In this document: in pieces, positions 8,692-17,623 of the stretch | How the letters are laid out: each line of letters opens with the position of its first letter | Position numbering within the stretch: the first letter of the stretch is position 1 | DNA from: Streptomyces sp. Mut1 | Lineage (GTDB): Bacteria; Actinomycetota; Actinomycetes; Streptomycetales; Streptomycetaceae | Assembly (NCBI RefSeq): GCF_030719295.1 | Contig: NZ_CP120997.1 | Coordinates: forward strand, 7,264,001 to 7,328,000 | Direction of reading: 5' to 3' | DNA length: 64,000 nucleotides | Notes under the pieces: model-generated | Told to the model about the DNA's origin: nothing | The model's input: the letters and a program-made list of their open reading frames with translations, nothing else | Databases searched by the model: none | Program-made: the position numbers and the translations under genes

Positions 8692-10176
8692 ATGACGGTG
8701 ACAGAGAACGGCCCCGAGATCGTGGCCGGAACCGAGGAATTCGGTCCCGGTATCGACCCGGAGCGGCTGGCCGTCTGCCTGAGCGTGCTCGACGAACTCG
8801 ACACCATCGAGGTCGACCACCCGGACGCGGTCGCGGTGCGACGCGCCACGGCGGGGATCTACCGGACCGTGAAGCAGCGCCGCCGCCAGGAGCGCCGGGC
8901 CGCCAAGACCGCGCACGACAAGGCGGTGACCGAGGCCACCGCCACCGGTTCGGCGGAGCGCATCGACGACGAGACCCAGGGCGTCCTGCCGTCCTCCTCC
9001 GCCTCGGCGGAGATCGCCGGGATCCTCCAGCGGCCCCGGTCCTGCTACGTGTGCAAGACGCGGTACGTCGAGGTCGACGCGTTCTACCACCAGCTCTGCC
9101 AGGACTGCGCCGCCGAGAACCGCGCCCGCCGCGATGCCCGCACCGACCTGACGGGGCGCCGGGCGCTGCTGACCGGCGGCCGCGCCAAGATCGGCATGTA
9201 CATCGCGCTGCGGCTGCTGCGCGACGGCGCCCACACCACGATCACCACGCGCTTCCCCAACGACGCGATCCGCCGCTTCAAGGCGATGGAGGACAGCGAC
9301 GAGTGGATCCACCGTCTGAAGATCGTGGGCATCGACCTGCGCGACCCCGCCCAGGTCGTCGCCCTCGCCGAGTCGGTGGCGGCCGAGGGCCCGCTCGACA
9401 TCCTGATCAACAACGCGGCGCAGACGGTCCGCCGCTCGCCGCAGGCCTACAGCGAGCTGCTCGGCGCCGAGTCGGCGCCGCTGCCCGCCGGTGAACTGCC
9501 GGCCGCCGAGGTGATCGGCACCTTCGGCAGCGGCAGTGTCGACCGGGTCGCCGCACTGCCCGCCGCCCGCAAGGAGCAGCTGAGCGCGCAGGACGTCACG
9601 GATCTGGCCCTGGTCACGGGCTCCGCCTCACCGGCCCGGATCGCCGCCGGCACCGCGATCGACGCGGGCGGGCTCGTCCCGGACCTGCACGACACCAACA
9701 GCTGGATCCAGACAGTCGACGAGGTCGGGCCCATCGAGCTGCTGGAAGTCCAGCTCTGCAACTCCACCGCGCCGTTCATCCTGATCAGCCGGCTCCGTCC
9801 GGCCATGGCGGCGACGGCGGCCAAGCACTCCTACGTGGTCAACGTCTCGGCGATGGAAGGCGTGTTCGGCCGCGGCTACAAGGGCGCCGGCCACCCGCAC
9901 ACCAACATGGCCAAGGCCGCGCTGAACATGCTGACCCGCACCAGCGCCCAGGAGATGTTCGAGAAGGACGGCATCCTGATGACCGCCGTCGACACCGGCT
10001 GGATCACCGACGAGCGCCCGCACCCGGACAAGATGCGGCTGGCGGAGGAGGGCTTCCACGCCCCGCTCGACCTGGTCGACGGCGCCGCCCGCGTCTACGA
10101 CCCGATCGTGCGCGGCGAGGCGGGCGAGGCCCTGTACGGCTGCTTCCTCAAGGACTACGCCCCCGCCAACTGGTAG
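8692..10176 (+). CDS. SDR-fold protein with N-terminal zinc ribbon and no catalytic Tyr
   Basis: A 494-aa protein. The N-terminal 115 residues are helical and charged; CYVC (118-121) and CQDC (136-139) form a four-Cys zinc ribbon; a Rossmann fold starts at TGGRAKIG (161-168), a variant of the SDR TGxxxGxG motif. INNAAQ (about 240) and VNVSAMEG (Ser386) are SDR-like, but the YxxxK position reads T404-NMA-K408, so the catalytic Tyr is absent. A 70-aa insertion follows NNAAQ. It may be a structural or regulatory SDR rather than a normal dehydrogenase. It ends before a T-tailed terminator and is a single-gene unit, divergent from the sigma factor. Confidence 0.85.
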   Translation: MTVTENGPEIVAGTEEFGPGIDPERLAVCLSVLDELDTIEVDHPDAVAVRRATAGIYRTVKQRRRQERRAAKTAHDKAVTEATATGSAERIDDETQGVLPSSSASAEIAGILQRPRSCYVCKTRYVEVDAFYHQLCQDCAAENRARRDARTDLTGRRALLTGGRAKIGMYIALRLLRDGAHTTITTRFPNDAIRRFKAMEDSDEWIHRLKIVGIDLRDPAQVVALAESVAAEGPLDILINNAAQTVRRSPQAYSELLGAESAPLPAGELPAAEVIGTFGSGSVDRVAALPAARKEQLSAQDVTDLALVTGSASPARIAAGTAIDAGGLVPDLHDTNSWIQTVDEVGPIELLEVQLCNSTAPFILISRLRPAMAATAAKHSYVVNVSAMEGVFGRGYKGAGHPHTNMAKAALNMLTRTSAQEMFEKDGILMTAVDTGWITDERPHPDKMRLAEEGFHAPLDLVDGAARVYDPIVRGEAGEALYGCFLKDYAPANW

Positions 10177-10522
10177 CAGGACCGGAGCGCGGCACCCGCG
10201 CCCCGTGAAGACCCGGCCGGACGCTTTCCTGGCCGGGTCTTTTCCGTGCGCAGTGGCTGAAAGTGACCCATGGCACACGTTCCATCGAGCGTGGACGCGC
10301 TCATTTGGTTACTCTGATGTGAACGGACGTCATCGAGGAGTCCACAAACCTTCCTCGACCGTCCTGGGACAGGCTTGTCAACCAAGTCGCCGTCCCGCCC
10401 CGTACCCGGCGCCACCGCGACCGATCTGTTTCTGCCCCTGCCCCGTATGGGCGGCTGATTCCCGGCAATGAGATCCGGAGCGTCGGCGACGCCCGGGGCT
10501 ACGCGACACAAAGGAGTGCGCG
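10177..10522. other. 346-nt intergenic region before the 58-aa gene
   Basis: Besides the terminator at 10208-10245, this stretch holds a lower-GC segment around 10250-10350 that is likely the promoter region of the small gene, and AAGGAG at 10511-10516, its ribosome site. No convincing -35/-10 pair or other gene was seen. Confidence 0.5.
10208..10245 (+). terminator. Rho-independent terminator after the SDR gene
   Basis: AAGACCCGGCC pairs with GGCCGGGTCTT around a 12-nt loop and is followed by TTTT, 32 nt after the SDR stop. Confidence 0.9.
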
Positions 10523-10699
10523 GTGACGACACCGGAAATGACGAAGCACGAGGAACGGCCGGCCGAACGGCCCGGAAAGCCGGGCTCCGGCAGCGAGAAG
10601 CTCCGGAACATCGAGGTCTGGGCCAGGTCCGCGCCGATCCGGCTGGCCGGCTACGAGGAAGACCTCGCCGAGCCGCACATCCTGCAAGGCATCGACTGA
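10523..10699 (+). CDS. 58-aa peptide of unknown function
   Basis: GTG start with AAGGAG 6 nt upstream; 58 residues, cysteine-free. The N-terminal half is charged and Pro/Gly-rich (KHEERPAERPGKPG), the C-terminal half is more conserved-looking, with VWARSAPIRLAGYEED and the end HILQGID. It has its own terminator and its own upstream region. The two-part layout (polar leader, hydrophobic/aromatic core) resembles RiPP precursors or small regulatory peptides, but no modification enzyme lies beside it. I do not recognise a family. The good RBS and a strong hairpin directly downstream argue that it is a real gene. Confidence 0.65.
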   Translation: MTTPEMTKHEERPAERPGKPGSGSEKLRNIEVWARSAPIRLAGYEEDLAEPHILQGID

Positions 10700-10709
10700 G
10701 TGCTTCCAC

Positions 10710-10754
10710 GGGCCCCGGCCCTGCCCCCCAGCGGGGCGGGCCGGGGCCCGTTCT
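10710..10754 (+). terminator. Strong GC hairpin after the 58-aa gene
   Basis: CGGGCCCCGGCC (from 10710) pairs with GGCCGGGGCCCG (to 10750); the inner CTGCCCC/GGGGCGG extends the stem, and TTCT follows. It also faces the end of the convergent crcB gene. Confidence 0.85.
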
Positions 10755-10785
10755 CATGCGGCGGCGCGCTCGTGCGGCGGAGTGC

Positions 10786-11160
10786 TCAGAACACCGCGCG
10801 CGCCACCGCCGCACCGCCGAAGGAGAGTCCGACTCCGGCGCCGACGGTGAGCAGGAGATAGCCCGCCGCCAGGCCGAGCCGGCGGGCCGAATTCAGGGTC
10901 AGCAGTTCGTAGGAGAATGTCGACCAGGTCGACAGCGCCCCGCAGAAGCCGGTGGCCAGCAGCAGATTCAGCCGGGTGCTCAGATCACCGTTCATCGCCG
11001 CCTCCGCGATGAAACCGAGGAACAGGGCGGCCCCCGCGTTGGCCGCGAAGGTGCCCCACGGGAAGACGCTGTGCAGGCGGAACTTCGCGTCCACCCCGAG
11101 GAGATAGCGCAACGGCGCGCCCACCAGTCCGCCGGCCAGGACGAGCAGCCAGTCGGTCAT
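10786..11160 (-). CDS. crcB: Fluoride channel FluC/CrcB, second subunit
   Basis: A 124-aa, four-helix membrane protein with the FluC signatures FAANAGAALFLGF and GFCGALSTWSTFS (the break in TM3 lining the F- pore). FluC exports fluoride as an antiparallel dimer. Its ATG overlaps the stop of the upstream paralogue by 4 nt (ATGA), so the two are cotranslated and probably form a heterodimer with fixed opposite topologies. Confidence 0.93.
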   Translation of the reverse strand: MTDWLLVLAGGLVGAPLRYLLGVDAKFRLHSVFPWGTFAANAGAALFLGFIAEAAMNGDLSTRLNLLLATGFCGALSTWSTFSYELLTLNSARRLGLAAGYLLLTVGAGVGLSFGGAAVARAVF

Positions 11161-11627
11161 GACGCCTCGCCCTGCGAACCGTAGGAGCGGCCGAACGAGA
11201 AGTGCGCGACGAACGCCCCGGCCGTCACGGCCGCCAGCGCCGCGGCCACGGTCAGCACCAGGCAGCCGACGGCGTAGCCCGGCTCGTGGTTCTCGAACAG
11301 CTGCCGCACGTTGTCCGTGTAGTGCGAGAACGAGGTGAACCCGCCGAGCACGCCCGTGCCCAGCAGCGGGCTGATCAGCCGTGGCGCCCCGGGGAAACGC
11401 AGCTTCAGGGTGACCATCAGGACCCCCATCAGGAAACACCCGACCGTGTTGACCAGCAGGATCGTCCAGGGGAACGCCGACGTGCCGTTCGGCCAGAGGC
11501 GCTCGGCGCCGAAGCGGGCTGCGGCTCCGGCGGCACCGCCGATCGCGACGACGACCACGACTGGAAGCTGGACCCCGGGATGGTGGTCGGGGTGACTGTG
11601 GCGGTGCAGCTGCATTCTGATCGACAT
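11157..11627 (-). CDS. crcB: Fluoride channel FluC/CrcB, first subunit
   Basis: A 156-aa FluC paralogue with VNTVGCFLMG and GVLGGFTSFSHYT. It differs from its partner by a His-rich N-terminus (RMQLHRHSHPDHH) and a longer C-terminus. The ATG at 11627 is used, with another ATG four codons later. No match to the crcB fluoride riboswitch could be recognised in the 130 nt upstream. It is divergent from the urea transporter. Confidence 0.92.
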   Translation of the reverse strand: MSIRMQLHRHSHPDHHPGVQLPVVVVVAIGGAAGAAARFGAERLWPNGTSAFPWTILLVNTVGCFLMGVLMVTLKLRFPGAPRLISPLLGTGVLGGFTSFSHYTDNVRQLFENHEPGYAVGCLVLTVAAALAAVTAGAFVAHFSFGRSYGSQGEAS

Positions 11628-11759
11628 GCGGCGAACCTACGTATTCGACCCCCGGGCAGGGGCGGAGCGCGCTGGTGGGGGAACGGTGCCACCCGCTTGG
11701 GCCACTGCCCCCGTCGCTCAGAGCGCCCATTCTATCGCTCTGTGTATTGATGGTGACGT

Positions 11760-12779
11760 GTGAATGCGATGCGCATTCCAGAAGGTCCTCATTTCGCTGA
11801 GTCGTTGGAGTCAGCCTTGTCTTTTGCCGAGCCGGAAATTGTGCGGCGGCTGGAAAAGCGCCAACCGTTCGCCTACCTCCTGGCGAGTGTGCGGGGCGTT
11901 GGGCAGGTGGATCTCCAGCCCGCGCTGCTCACAGGCGTGGCGATCCTTGCCGCCCTGTGGGCGGCGGGCTGGGAAACGGGCCTGTTCGCCACACTCGGCA
12001 CGCTGATCGCCACCGCGACCGCGTACGCACTCGCCGTTGACCGGACGAGCATTGCCCTGGGGCTTCAGGGGTATTCGGGATGCCTCACCGGCGTCGCGCT
12101 CGTCTCCTCGCTGGGCAACCACGTCGCGACCTACGTGTTGACGGTGGTCGGCGCCATCATGTGCACCCTTCTGATGGCGACTCTGGGAACCTTCCTCACC
12201 CCCTACGGACTCACACCGCTGACCGCGCCCTTCTGCCTGGTCTCCGGTGTGATGGTGGTGGGAGCTCCGGCCTTCGACCGCGTCTGGCACGGCGCCCCGT
12301 CCGCCGTCTCCAGTACGACGAGGGGCGACACCGGGCTGTCCTGGAACGACCTGTGGCACGCGTTCTTCAACAACGTCTCGCAGATCTTCCTGGTCGAATC
12401 CTGGTACGTCGGACTGATCATGCTTGTGGGACTGGCCCTGGCCGGCCTCCGCGTGGTCCTGTACGCGGCGGCCGGCAGCGTGGTCGGAGTCTTCGCCGCG
12501 TGGGCCCTGGGCGCCCCCACGGCGTTGATCGCCAGCGGGATCTACGGATACAACGCCGTCCTCGTGGCTATCGCCATCGGCGCCGTCTTCATGGCCAACA
12601 CGGTCTGGAACGGGGTCTACGCCCTGTTCGGCGCGGCGGCGACCACCGGTCTCACCGCGTCGCTGACGTCATTCTTCAAACCGTTCGGCGGTCACACCTT
12701 CACGTGGCCGTTCATCCTCACCACCTGGGTTCTGATGGCGGCCGTTCCCCTGCTGCCACGCCTGCGCCGCAGCGACTGA
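11760..12779 (+). CDS. Urea transporter (UT family)
   Basis: A 339-aa integral membrane protein with about ten hydrophobic segments and the internal duplication of bacterial UT channels: LQGYSGCLTGVALVS in the first half matches GIYGYNAVLVAIAIG in the second. These are the selectivity-filter repeats through which urea passes down its gradient. The GTG start is 8 nt after GGTGAC; an in-frame ATG lies three codons later. It lies 61 nt before ureA in the same direction and is probably cotranscribed with the urease genes, feeding them substrate. Confidence 0.92.
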   Translation: MNAMRIPEGPHFAESLESALSFAEPEIVRRLEKRQPFAYLLASVRGVGQVDLQPALLTGVAILAALWAAGWETGLFATLGTLIATATAYALAVDRTSIALGLQGYSGCLTGVALVSSLGNHVATYVLTVVGAIMCTLLMATLGTFLTPYGLTPLTAPFCLVSGVMVVGAPAFDRVWHGAPSAVSSTTRGDTGLSWNDLWHAFFNNVSQIFLVESWYVGLIMLVGLALAGLRVVLYAAAGSVVGVFAAWALGAPTALIASGIYGYNAVLVAIAIGAVFMANTVWNGVYALFGAAATTGLTASLTSFFKPFGGHTFTWPFILTTWVLMAAVPLLPRLRRSD

Positions 12780-12840
12780 CAAGGCCCGGCCACCGTCCCT
12801 CCCGCTCTCCCACCGCACCATCCCGAGGAAGGTACCCACG

Positions 12841-13146
12841 ATGAACCTCGCCCCTCGCGAGATCGACAAACTGCTGGTCTACGTCGTGGCCGACCTGGCC
12901 CGCAAGCGCCAGGGCCGCGGCCTCAAGCTCAACTACAGCGAGTCGGTCGCGCTGATCACCGAGGCGATCCTCGAAGCCGCCCGCGACGGCAAGAGCGTCG
13001 CGGACTGCATGGAACTGGGCCGCCACGTCGTGGGCGAGGGAGACACCATGCCCGGCGTACGGGAGATGCTCGGCCTGCTCCAGGTCGAGGCGTCCTTCGT
13101 GGACGGCACCAAGCTCGTCTCCTGCCACGACCCCATCGGTGGCTGA
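12841..13146 (+). CDS. ureA: Urease subunit gamma
   Basis: A 101-aa protein of standard UreA length: MNLAPREIDKLLVYVVADLARKR at the start is characteristic, with EAILEAARDG and VPGVREMLGLLQVEASF-like sequence (here MPGVREMLGLLQ) at the end. GAGGAAGG lies 8 nt before the ATG. UreA packs with UreB and UreC in the (alpha-beta-gamma)3 urease. It is separated from ureB by an unusual chelatase gene. Confidence 0.97.
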   Translation: MNLAPREIDKLLVYVVADLARKRQGRGLKLNYSESVALITEAILEAARDGKSVADCMELGRHVVGEGDTMPGVREMLGLLQVEASFVDGTKLVSCHDPIGG

Positions 13147-13149
13147 CCG

Positions 13150-14013
13150 ATGACCGTGAGCGGGGCCGTCATCGCCGTGTGCGGCCACGAGGCCGACTAC
13201 GGACGTGCGCTCGACGGGCGGCTCGGCCCGCACGTGAGTGTGGTCCCCAACGGGCGCGCACTGTTCCGGGCCGTGGCCGCACACCGCCGCCGCGGCGAGG
13301 ACAGCGTGGTCGTCCCCATGACGCTGGGCCGCGAACCCGGCCTCGTCGCCGACACCGCCCGCACGCTGCGCGCGCTTCCCGCGGGCGGGCCCGGCGCCGC
13401 ACTGCTCGCCGAGCCCTTCGGCACCACACAGCACCTCGTCGCCCATCTCCGCGCAGCGGCCGGCCGGGTGCCCGCAAGCTCCGCGCTCCTCGTCACCGCC
13501 CCCTCCGGCGACCCCTTCGAGGACGCCGAGCTGTACCGCGTCGCCGCGCTCGTACGCCGCTACGGCCGGCACGATCTGGTCGAGGTCGCGTTCGGCGGCG
13601 GCGACCCGGACCCGGCCGACGGCGTGCGGCGCTGCGCCCTGCTCGGCGCGGAGCGCGTGGCGCTGCTGCCAGCCTCGTTCGCACCCGTGGACGCGGGCGG
13701 CGCCCCGCCCGTGCCCGCCGAGAGCGCGGGACCCCTCATGCCGGCCTCGGCGCTGCGCCGGGTGCTGGACGAGCGGGTGGCCGACGCCCGGCGGCGCTGG
13801 GCCGAGCACGGCGACGACGGCGTCGCGACCGGGCTCGTGGCCGCCGACCACCACGGCCACGCCCATACCCACCCACCGGGCGAGGGCCATGACCACGGCC
13901 ACACGCACGGCCACACGCACGGACACGCCCACGACCACGGCCCCGCCACCGGGCACCGGCACCACCACCCGTCCGCCGATGGGGCGGACCGAGCCATCAG
14001 GAGCATCGCATGA
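13150..14013 (+). CDS. CbiX/sirohydrochlorin chelatase-like protein with poly-His tail
   Basis: A 287-aa protein. Residues 1-230 resemble the CbiX/CbiK class of metal chelatases: AVCGHE near the N-terminus occupies the place of the family's catalytic GHG/GHGS segment, VVVPMTLG and [10 protein letters not shown] are the core strands. Residues 233-280 form a tail with 18 His in alternation with Gly, Thr, Ala and Asp ([18 protein letters not shown]), resembling the nickel-binding tails of UreE and HypB. It starts 3 nt after ureA and overlaps ureB by 4 nt (ATGA), so it is coupled to urease synthesis. No ureE is present in the cluster. The inferred role is nickel storage or delivery to urease; chelatase activity is unproven. 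Confidence 0.85.
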   Translation: MTVSGAVIAVCGHEADYGRALDGRLGPHVSVVPNGRALFRAVAAHRRRGEDSVVVPMTLGREPGLVADTARTLRALPAGGPGAALLAEPFGTTQHLVAHLRAAAGRVPASSALLVTAPSGDPFEDAELYRVAALVRRYGRHDLVEVAFGGGDPDPADGVRRCALLGAERVALLPASFAPVDAGGAPPVPAESAGPLMPASALRRVLDERVADARRRWAEHGDDGVATGLVAADHHGHAHTHPPGEGHDHGHTHGHTHGHAHDHGPATGHRHHHPSADGADRAIRSIA

Positions 14014-14492
14014 CGTTCCGTCAGAACTATCTGTACGGCAAGGACCCCGTCGAACTCAACGCGGGCCGCCGCACACTGAAGGTCACCGTGAGCAACACCG
14101 GAGACCGGGCCGTGCAGGTCGGGTCGCACTACCACTTCTTCGAGGTCAACTCGGCGCTCTCCTTCGACCGCGAGGCGACGCTCGGCATGCACCTCAACAT
14201 CGCCGCCGGCACCTCCGTACGGTTCGAGCCCGGCGGCTCGCGCGAGGTCGAGCTCTGCGCGTACGCCGGAACCGGCCGGCTCACCGGCTTCAGCGGGCTG
14301 CTCAACGGCAGCCTCGCCTCCCACCCCGCCCGCGTCGAAGCCGTCCGCAAGGCGATCGAGCGCGGCTACCAGGGCGCCGCGCCCGCCGCCAAGAGCGCCA
14401 AGGACGGCTCCAAGGGAGAGTCCAGGAGCGCGGGCAAGGGCGGATCCAAGGATTCCAAGGCCGCCAAGGACAAGAAGAAGGGTTCGCGCTGA
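14010..14492 (+). CDS. ureB: Urease subunit beta with Lys-rich C-terminal tail
   Basis: Residues 1-120 are a complete UreB ([35 protein letters not shown] sequence read here as [14 protein letters not shown], and GF.GL). A further 40 residues, rich in Lys, Ser, Gly and Ala with 10 lysines, have no counterpart in ordinary UreB of about 100-120 aa. It overlaps the chelatase gene by 4 nt and ureC by 1 nt (TGATG). The tail is positively charged and probably disordered; whether it binds metal-protein partners, nucleic acid or the His tail protein is unknown. Confidence 0.95.
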   Translation: MTFRQNYLYGKDPVELNAGRRTLKVTVSNTGDRAVQVGSHYHFFEVNSALSFDREATLGMHLNIAAGTSVRFEPGGSREVELCAYAGTGRLTGFSGLLNGSLASHPARVEAVRKAIERGYQGAAPAAKSAKDGSKGESRSAGKGGSKDSKAAKDKKKGSR

Positions 14493-16216
14493 TGCCCATC
14501 CTGCCGCGCAAGCAGTACACCGACATGTTCGGCCCGACGGTCGGCGACCGCTTCTACCTCGCCGACACCAACCTCGTCGTCGAGGTCGAGAAGGACTACA
14601 GCGAGGGCCTGTACGGCGACGAGGTCGTCTACGGCGGTGGCAAGACCATGCGGGACGGCATGGCGTCCGACCCCCAGGCCACCGCGGCCCAGGGCGCGCT
14701 CGACACCGTCATCACCAACGTGGTCGTCATCGACCCGATGGTGGGCGTCGTCAAGTGCGACATCGGCATCAAGGACGGCTTCATCGTCGGCATCGGCAAG
14801 TCCGGCAACCCGCAGACGCAGAACAACGTCGACCCGGACCTGGTCATCGGCCCCGGTACGGAGGCCATCGCCGGCGAGCACCTGATCGCCACCGCAGGTG
14901 CCATCGACAGCCACGTCCACCTGATCGCCCCGCAGCAGGCCGAGCAGGCGCTGACCAACGGCATCACCACGCTCATCGGCGGCGGCACCGGCCCGACGGA
15001 CGGCTCCAACGGCACGACCTGTACCCCCGGGCCGTACAACATCGGCCTGCTGCTCCAGGCGGCGGAGACCCTTCCGGTCAACCTCGGCATCATGGGCAAG
15101 GGCAACGGCAGCCTGCCGGGGGCGCTTGAGGAGCAGGTCGTCGCGGGTGCCTGCGCGCTCAAGGTGCACGAGGACTGGGGCTCCACCCCGGCCGTCATCG
15201 ACAACGCGCTCAACGTCGCGGACGAGCACGACGTCCAGGTGGCCATCCACACCGACAGCCTGAACGAGGGCGGGTTCTTCGAGGACACCCGCTCGGCGAT
15301 CGACGGCCGCGCCATCCACACCTTCCACAGCGAGGGCGCGGGCGGCGGCCACGCCCCCGACATCCTGCGGGTCACCGGCGAGCCGAACGTCCTGCCGTCC
15401 TCCACCAACCCGACGCTGCCCTACACCAAGAACTCGGTGGACGAACTCCTCGACATGGTGATGGTCTGCCACCACCTCAGCCATGACATCCCCGAGGACG
15501 TGTCCTTCGCCGACAGCCGGGTCAGGGCCGAGACGATCGCCGCCGAATCCGTGCTGCACGACCTCGGCGTGATCAGCATGTTCTCCTCCGACTCCCAGGC
15601 CATGGGCCGGATCGGGGAGTCCGTGACCCGGGCCTTCCAGACCGCGCACCACTGCAAGGACAAGCTCGGTGTGCTGGAGGGCGACTCGGAGCGCAACGAC
15701 AACCAGCGGGTGCTGCGCTACCTCGCCAAGGTCACCATCAACCCCGCCATCGCCACGGGCATCTCCGACTACGTGGGCTCGATCGAGAAGGGCAAGCTCG
15801 CCGACATCGTGCTGTGGCCCATCCACTCCTTCGCGGCCAAGCCGAAGATGATCATCAAGGGCGGCCTCGTCTCCTGGGCCCAGATGGGCGACCCCAACGC
15901 CTCGCTGCCGACCCCGCAGCCGGTCACCTACCGGCCCATGTTCGGCCAGTACGGCAAGGCGCTCCAGGCCACCCACGCCACGTTCATGTCGCAGGCGGGC
16001 ATCGCCGCGGGCGTACCGGAGACGCTCGGCCTGGAACGCAAGGTCCTGCCCGTGCGCCGTACCCGCACCATCGGCAAGCACAACATGGTCCGCAACGACG
16101 CCCTGCCGGACGTCCAGGTCGACCCGGAGACGTTCAAGGTGACGCTGAACGGCAAGGTCGCCACCATCGACCCGGCCGAGACGCTGCCCCTCAACCACCT
16201 CTACTTCCTGGTCTAG
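14492..16216 (+). CDS. ureC: Urease subunit alpha (catalytic)
   Basis: 574 aa, standard length. All active-site residues are seen with an offset of 7 from the Klebsiella enzyme: His141 and His143 (SHVHL), carbamylated Lys224 (ALKVHEDWG), His253 (AIHTDSLNE), His279 ([10 protein letters not shown]), Asp367 (SSDSQAMGR) and the mobile-flap Cys326-His327 (MVCHHLS). The protein hydrolyses urea to ammonia and carbamate at a di-nickel centre in the cytoplasm. Intact, no frameshift. Confidence 0.98.
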   Translation: MPILPRKQYTDMFGPTVGDRFYLADTNLVVEVEKDYSEGLYGDEVVYGGGKTMRDGMASDPQATAAQGALDTVITNVVVIDPMVGVVKCDIGIKDGFIVGIGKSGNPQTQNNVDPDLVIGPGTEAIAGEHLIATAGAIDSHVHLIAPQQAEQALTNGITTLIGGGTGPTDGSNGTTCTPGPYNIGLLLQAAETLPVNLGIMGKGNGSLPGALEEQVVAGACALKVHEDWGSTPAVIDNALNVADEHDVQVAIHTDSLNEGGFFEDTRSAIDGRAIHTFHSEGAGGGHAPDILRVTGEPNVLPSSTNPTLPYTKNSVDELLDMVMVCHHLSHDIPEDVSFADSRVRAETIAAESVLHDLGVISMFSSDSQAMGRIGESVTRAFQTAHHCKDKLGVLEGDSERNDNQRVLRYLAKVTINPAIATGISDYVGSIEKGKLADIVLWPIHSFAAKPKMIIKGGLVSWAQMGDPNASLPTPQPVTYRPMFGQYGKALQATHATFMSQAGIAAGVPETLGLERKVLPVRRTRTIGKHNMVRNDALPDVQVDPETFKVTLNGKVATIDPAETLPLNHLYFLV

Positions 16217-16221
16217 GGCCG

Positions 16222-16968
16222 ATGTACCGCAAGGAGGGCGACATCGCGGGCGAACCCGGCCCGACGCGGACCACGCCCGCCGTGGGACTGGGACCGCTGC
16301 TGGTCAGCCTCCAGCTGACCGACTCCGCGTTCCCGAGCGGCTTCTACACGCTCTCGCACAGCCTGGAGGGCTTCGCCCAGGCGGGCGCCGTGGACGCCGC
16401 GAGCCTGCCGCTGCTGCTCCAGGACCTGCTGCTGCACGGCGTCGGCCCCGCCGACGCCACCGCCCTCGCCCTCGCGCACCGGGCGACCGCGGCGGGCGAC
16501 CCGGAGACCGTCGTCAGGATCGACGAGCACCTGTTCGCCACGAAGCTGGGCCGGGAGATGCGCCAGGCCGCCACCCGGACCGGGCGCCAGCTCCTGGACC
16601 TCGGCCAGGAGGTCTTCGGCCGCCCGGAGATCGGCGACTACTTCGGCCGGGTCGTACGCCGCGAGGCCCCCGGCACCCAGGCGGTGGCGGCCGGGGTCGT
16701 CTACGCGGCGACCGGCGTCCCGGTCCGACAGGCCGTCGCCGCCGACCTGTTCGCGTTCTGTGTCAGCTTCGCGGGCGCCGCCCTGCGGCTCCGGCTGACC
16801 GACCACCGCACGGCGCAGACCCTGATCAGAGGAGCGGCGCCGGTCATCGAGACGACCGTCGACGCGGCACTGCGCAGGGAACTCGACGACGTCGGCGCCA
16901 CCGTCTTCGCGTCGGACGTCATGTCGGGCCGTCACGAACGCGCCGAGGCCCGGCTCTTCGCCAGCTGA
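16222..16968 (+). CDS. ureF: Urease accessory protein UreF
   Basis: 248 aa, all-helical UreF: LQLTDSAFPSGFYTLSHSLEGF is the family signature near residue 35, followed by GPADATALALAHRA and AVAAGVVYAATGVP. UreF couples UreG GTP hydrolysis to nickel insertion in the UreD-UreF-UreG complex. The ATG at 16222 is 5 nt after the ureC stop with a weak GGG upstream; the first 25 residues are not conserved, so a later start is possible. Confidence 0.95.
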   Translation: MYRKEGDIAGEPGPTRTTPAVGLGPLLVSLQLTDSAFPSGFYTLSHSLEGFAQAGAVDAASLPLLLQDLLLHGVGPADATALALAHRATAAGDPETVVRIDEHLFATKLGREMRQAATRTGRQLLDLGQEVFGRPEIGDYFGRVVRREAPGTQAVAAGVVYAATGVPVRQAVAADLFAFCVSFAGAALRLRLTDHRTAQTLIRGAAPVIETTVDAALRRELDDVGATVFASDVMSGRHERAEARLFAS

Positions 16969-17001
16969 ACACCCACACACCCCGCCACACCAGGGAGCAC
17001 C

Positions 17002-17622
17002 ATGGACGACAACGTACTGCGGGTCGGCATCGGCGGACCCGTCGGTTCCGGCAAGACCGCGCTCATCGAGGCGCTGGTACCCGTACTGATCGAACGCGGC
17101 CACCGCCCCGCCGTCATCACCAACGACATCTACACCCAGGAGGACGCCCAGCACGTGCGCCGCACGCTGGCCGGCGTCCTCGAACCCGAGCGCGTCGTCG
17201 GCGTCGAGACGGGCGCCTGCCCGCACACCGCCGTGCGCGACGACCCCACGATGAACCTGGCGGCCGGCGCCGAGATGCTGGAACGCTACCCGGACGTCGA
17301 CACCCTGCTGTACGAGTCCGGCGGCGACAACCTCACCCTGACGTTCAGCCCGGCCCTGGTCGACCTGTTCCTCTTCGTGCTGGACACCGCCGAGGGCGAG
17401 AAGATGCCCCGCAAGCGCGGCCCCGGCATCACCGAATCCGACCTCCTCGTCATCAACAAGATCGACATCGCGAAGTACGTGCGCACGGACATCGGCATCA
17501 TGGAGTCCGACGCCCACCGGGTCAGGGGAGAGGGCCCCGTCGTCCTCACCGACTGCCTGACCGGAATCGGCATCGACGAGATCGCGGGCTACCTCGAATC
17601 GCGCCGCAAGGTGCTGATCTGA
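17002..17622 (+). CDS. ureG: Urease accessory GTPase UreG
   Basis: 206 aa SIMIBI GTPase. P-loop GGPVGSGKTAL, the nickel-binding CPH motif in ETGACPHTAVRDD, YESGGDNLTLTFSP and the base-recognition motif NKIDIAKYV are all present. UreG delivers Ni2+ to apo-urease on GTP hydrolysis. CAGGGAGC precedes the ATG. It is followed 1 nt later by ureD. Confidence 0.98.
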   Translation: MDDNVLRVGIGGPVGSGKTALIEALVPVLIERGHRPAVITNDIYTQEDAQHVRRTLAGVLEPERVVGVETGACPHTAVRDDPTMNLAAGAEMLERYPDVDTLLYESGGDNLTLTFSPALVDLFLFVLDTAEGEKMPRKRGPGITESDLLVINKIDIAKYVRTDIGIMESDAHRVRGEGPVVLTDCLTGIGIDEIAGYLESRRKVLI

Positions 17623-17623
17623 C

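Noticed and set aside
11628..11759. Possible fluoride riboswitch upstream of the crcB pair
   Set aside because: The conserved GGNGAUGG and CUGAUGA-type segments of the crcB motif could not be found in either orientation.
14366..16198. 610-aa open frame antisense to ureC
   Set aside because: It is a shadow of third-position GC bias opposite a fully intact ureC; it has no RBS and no family similarity.
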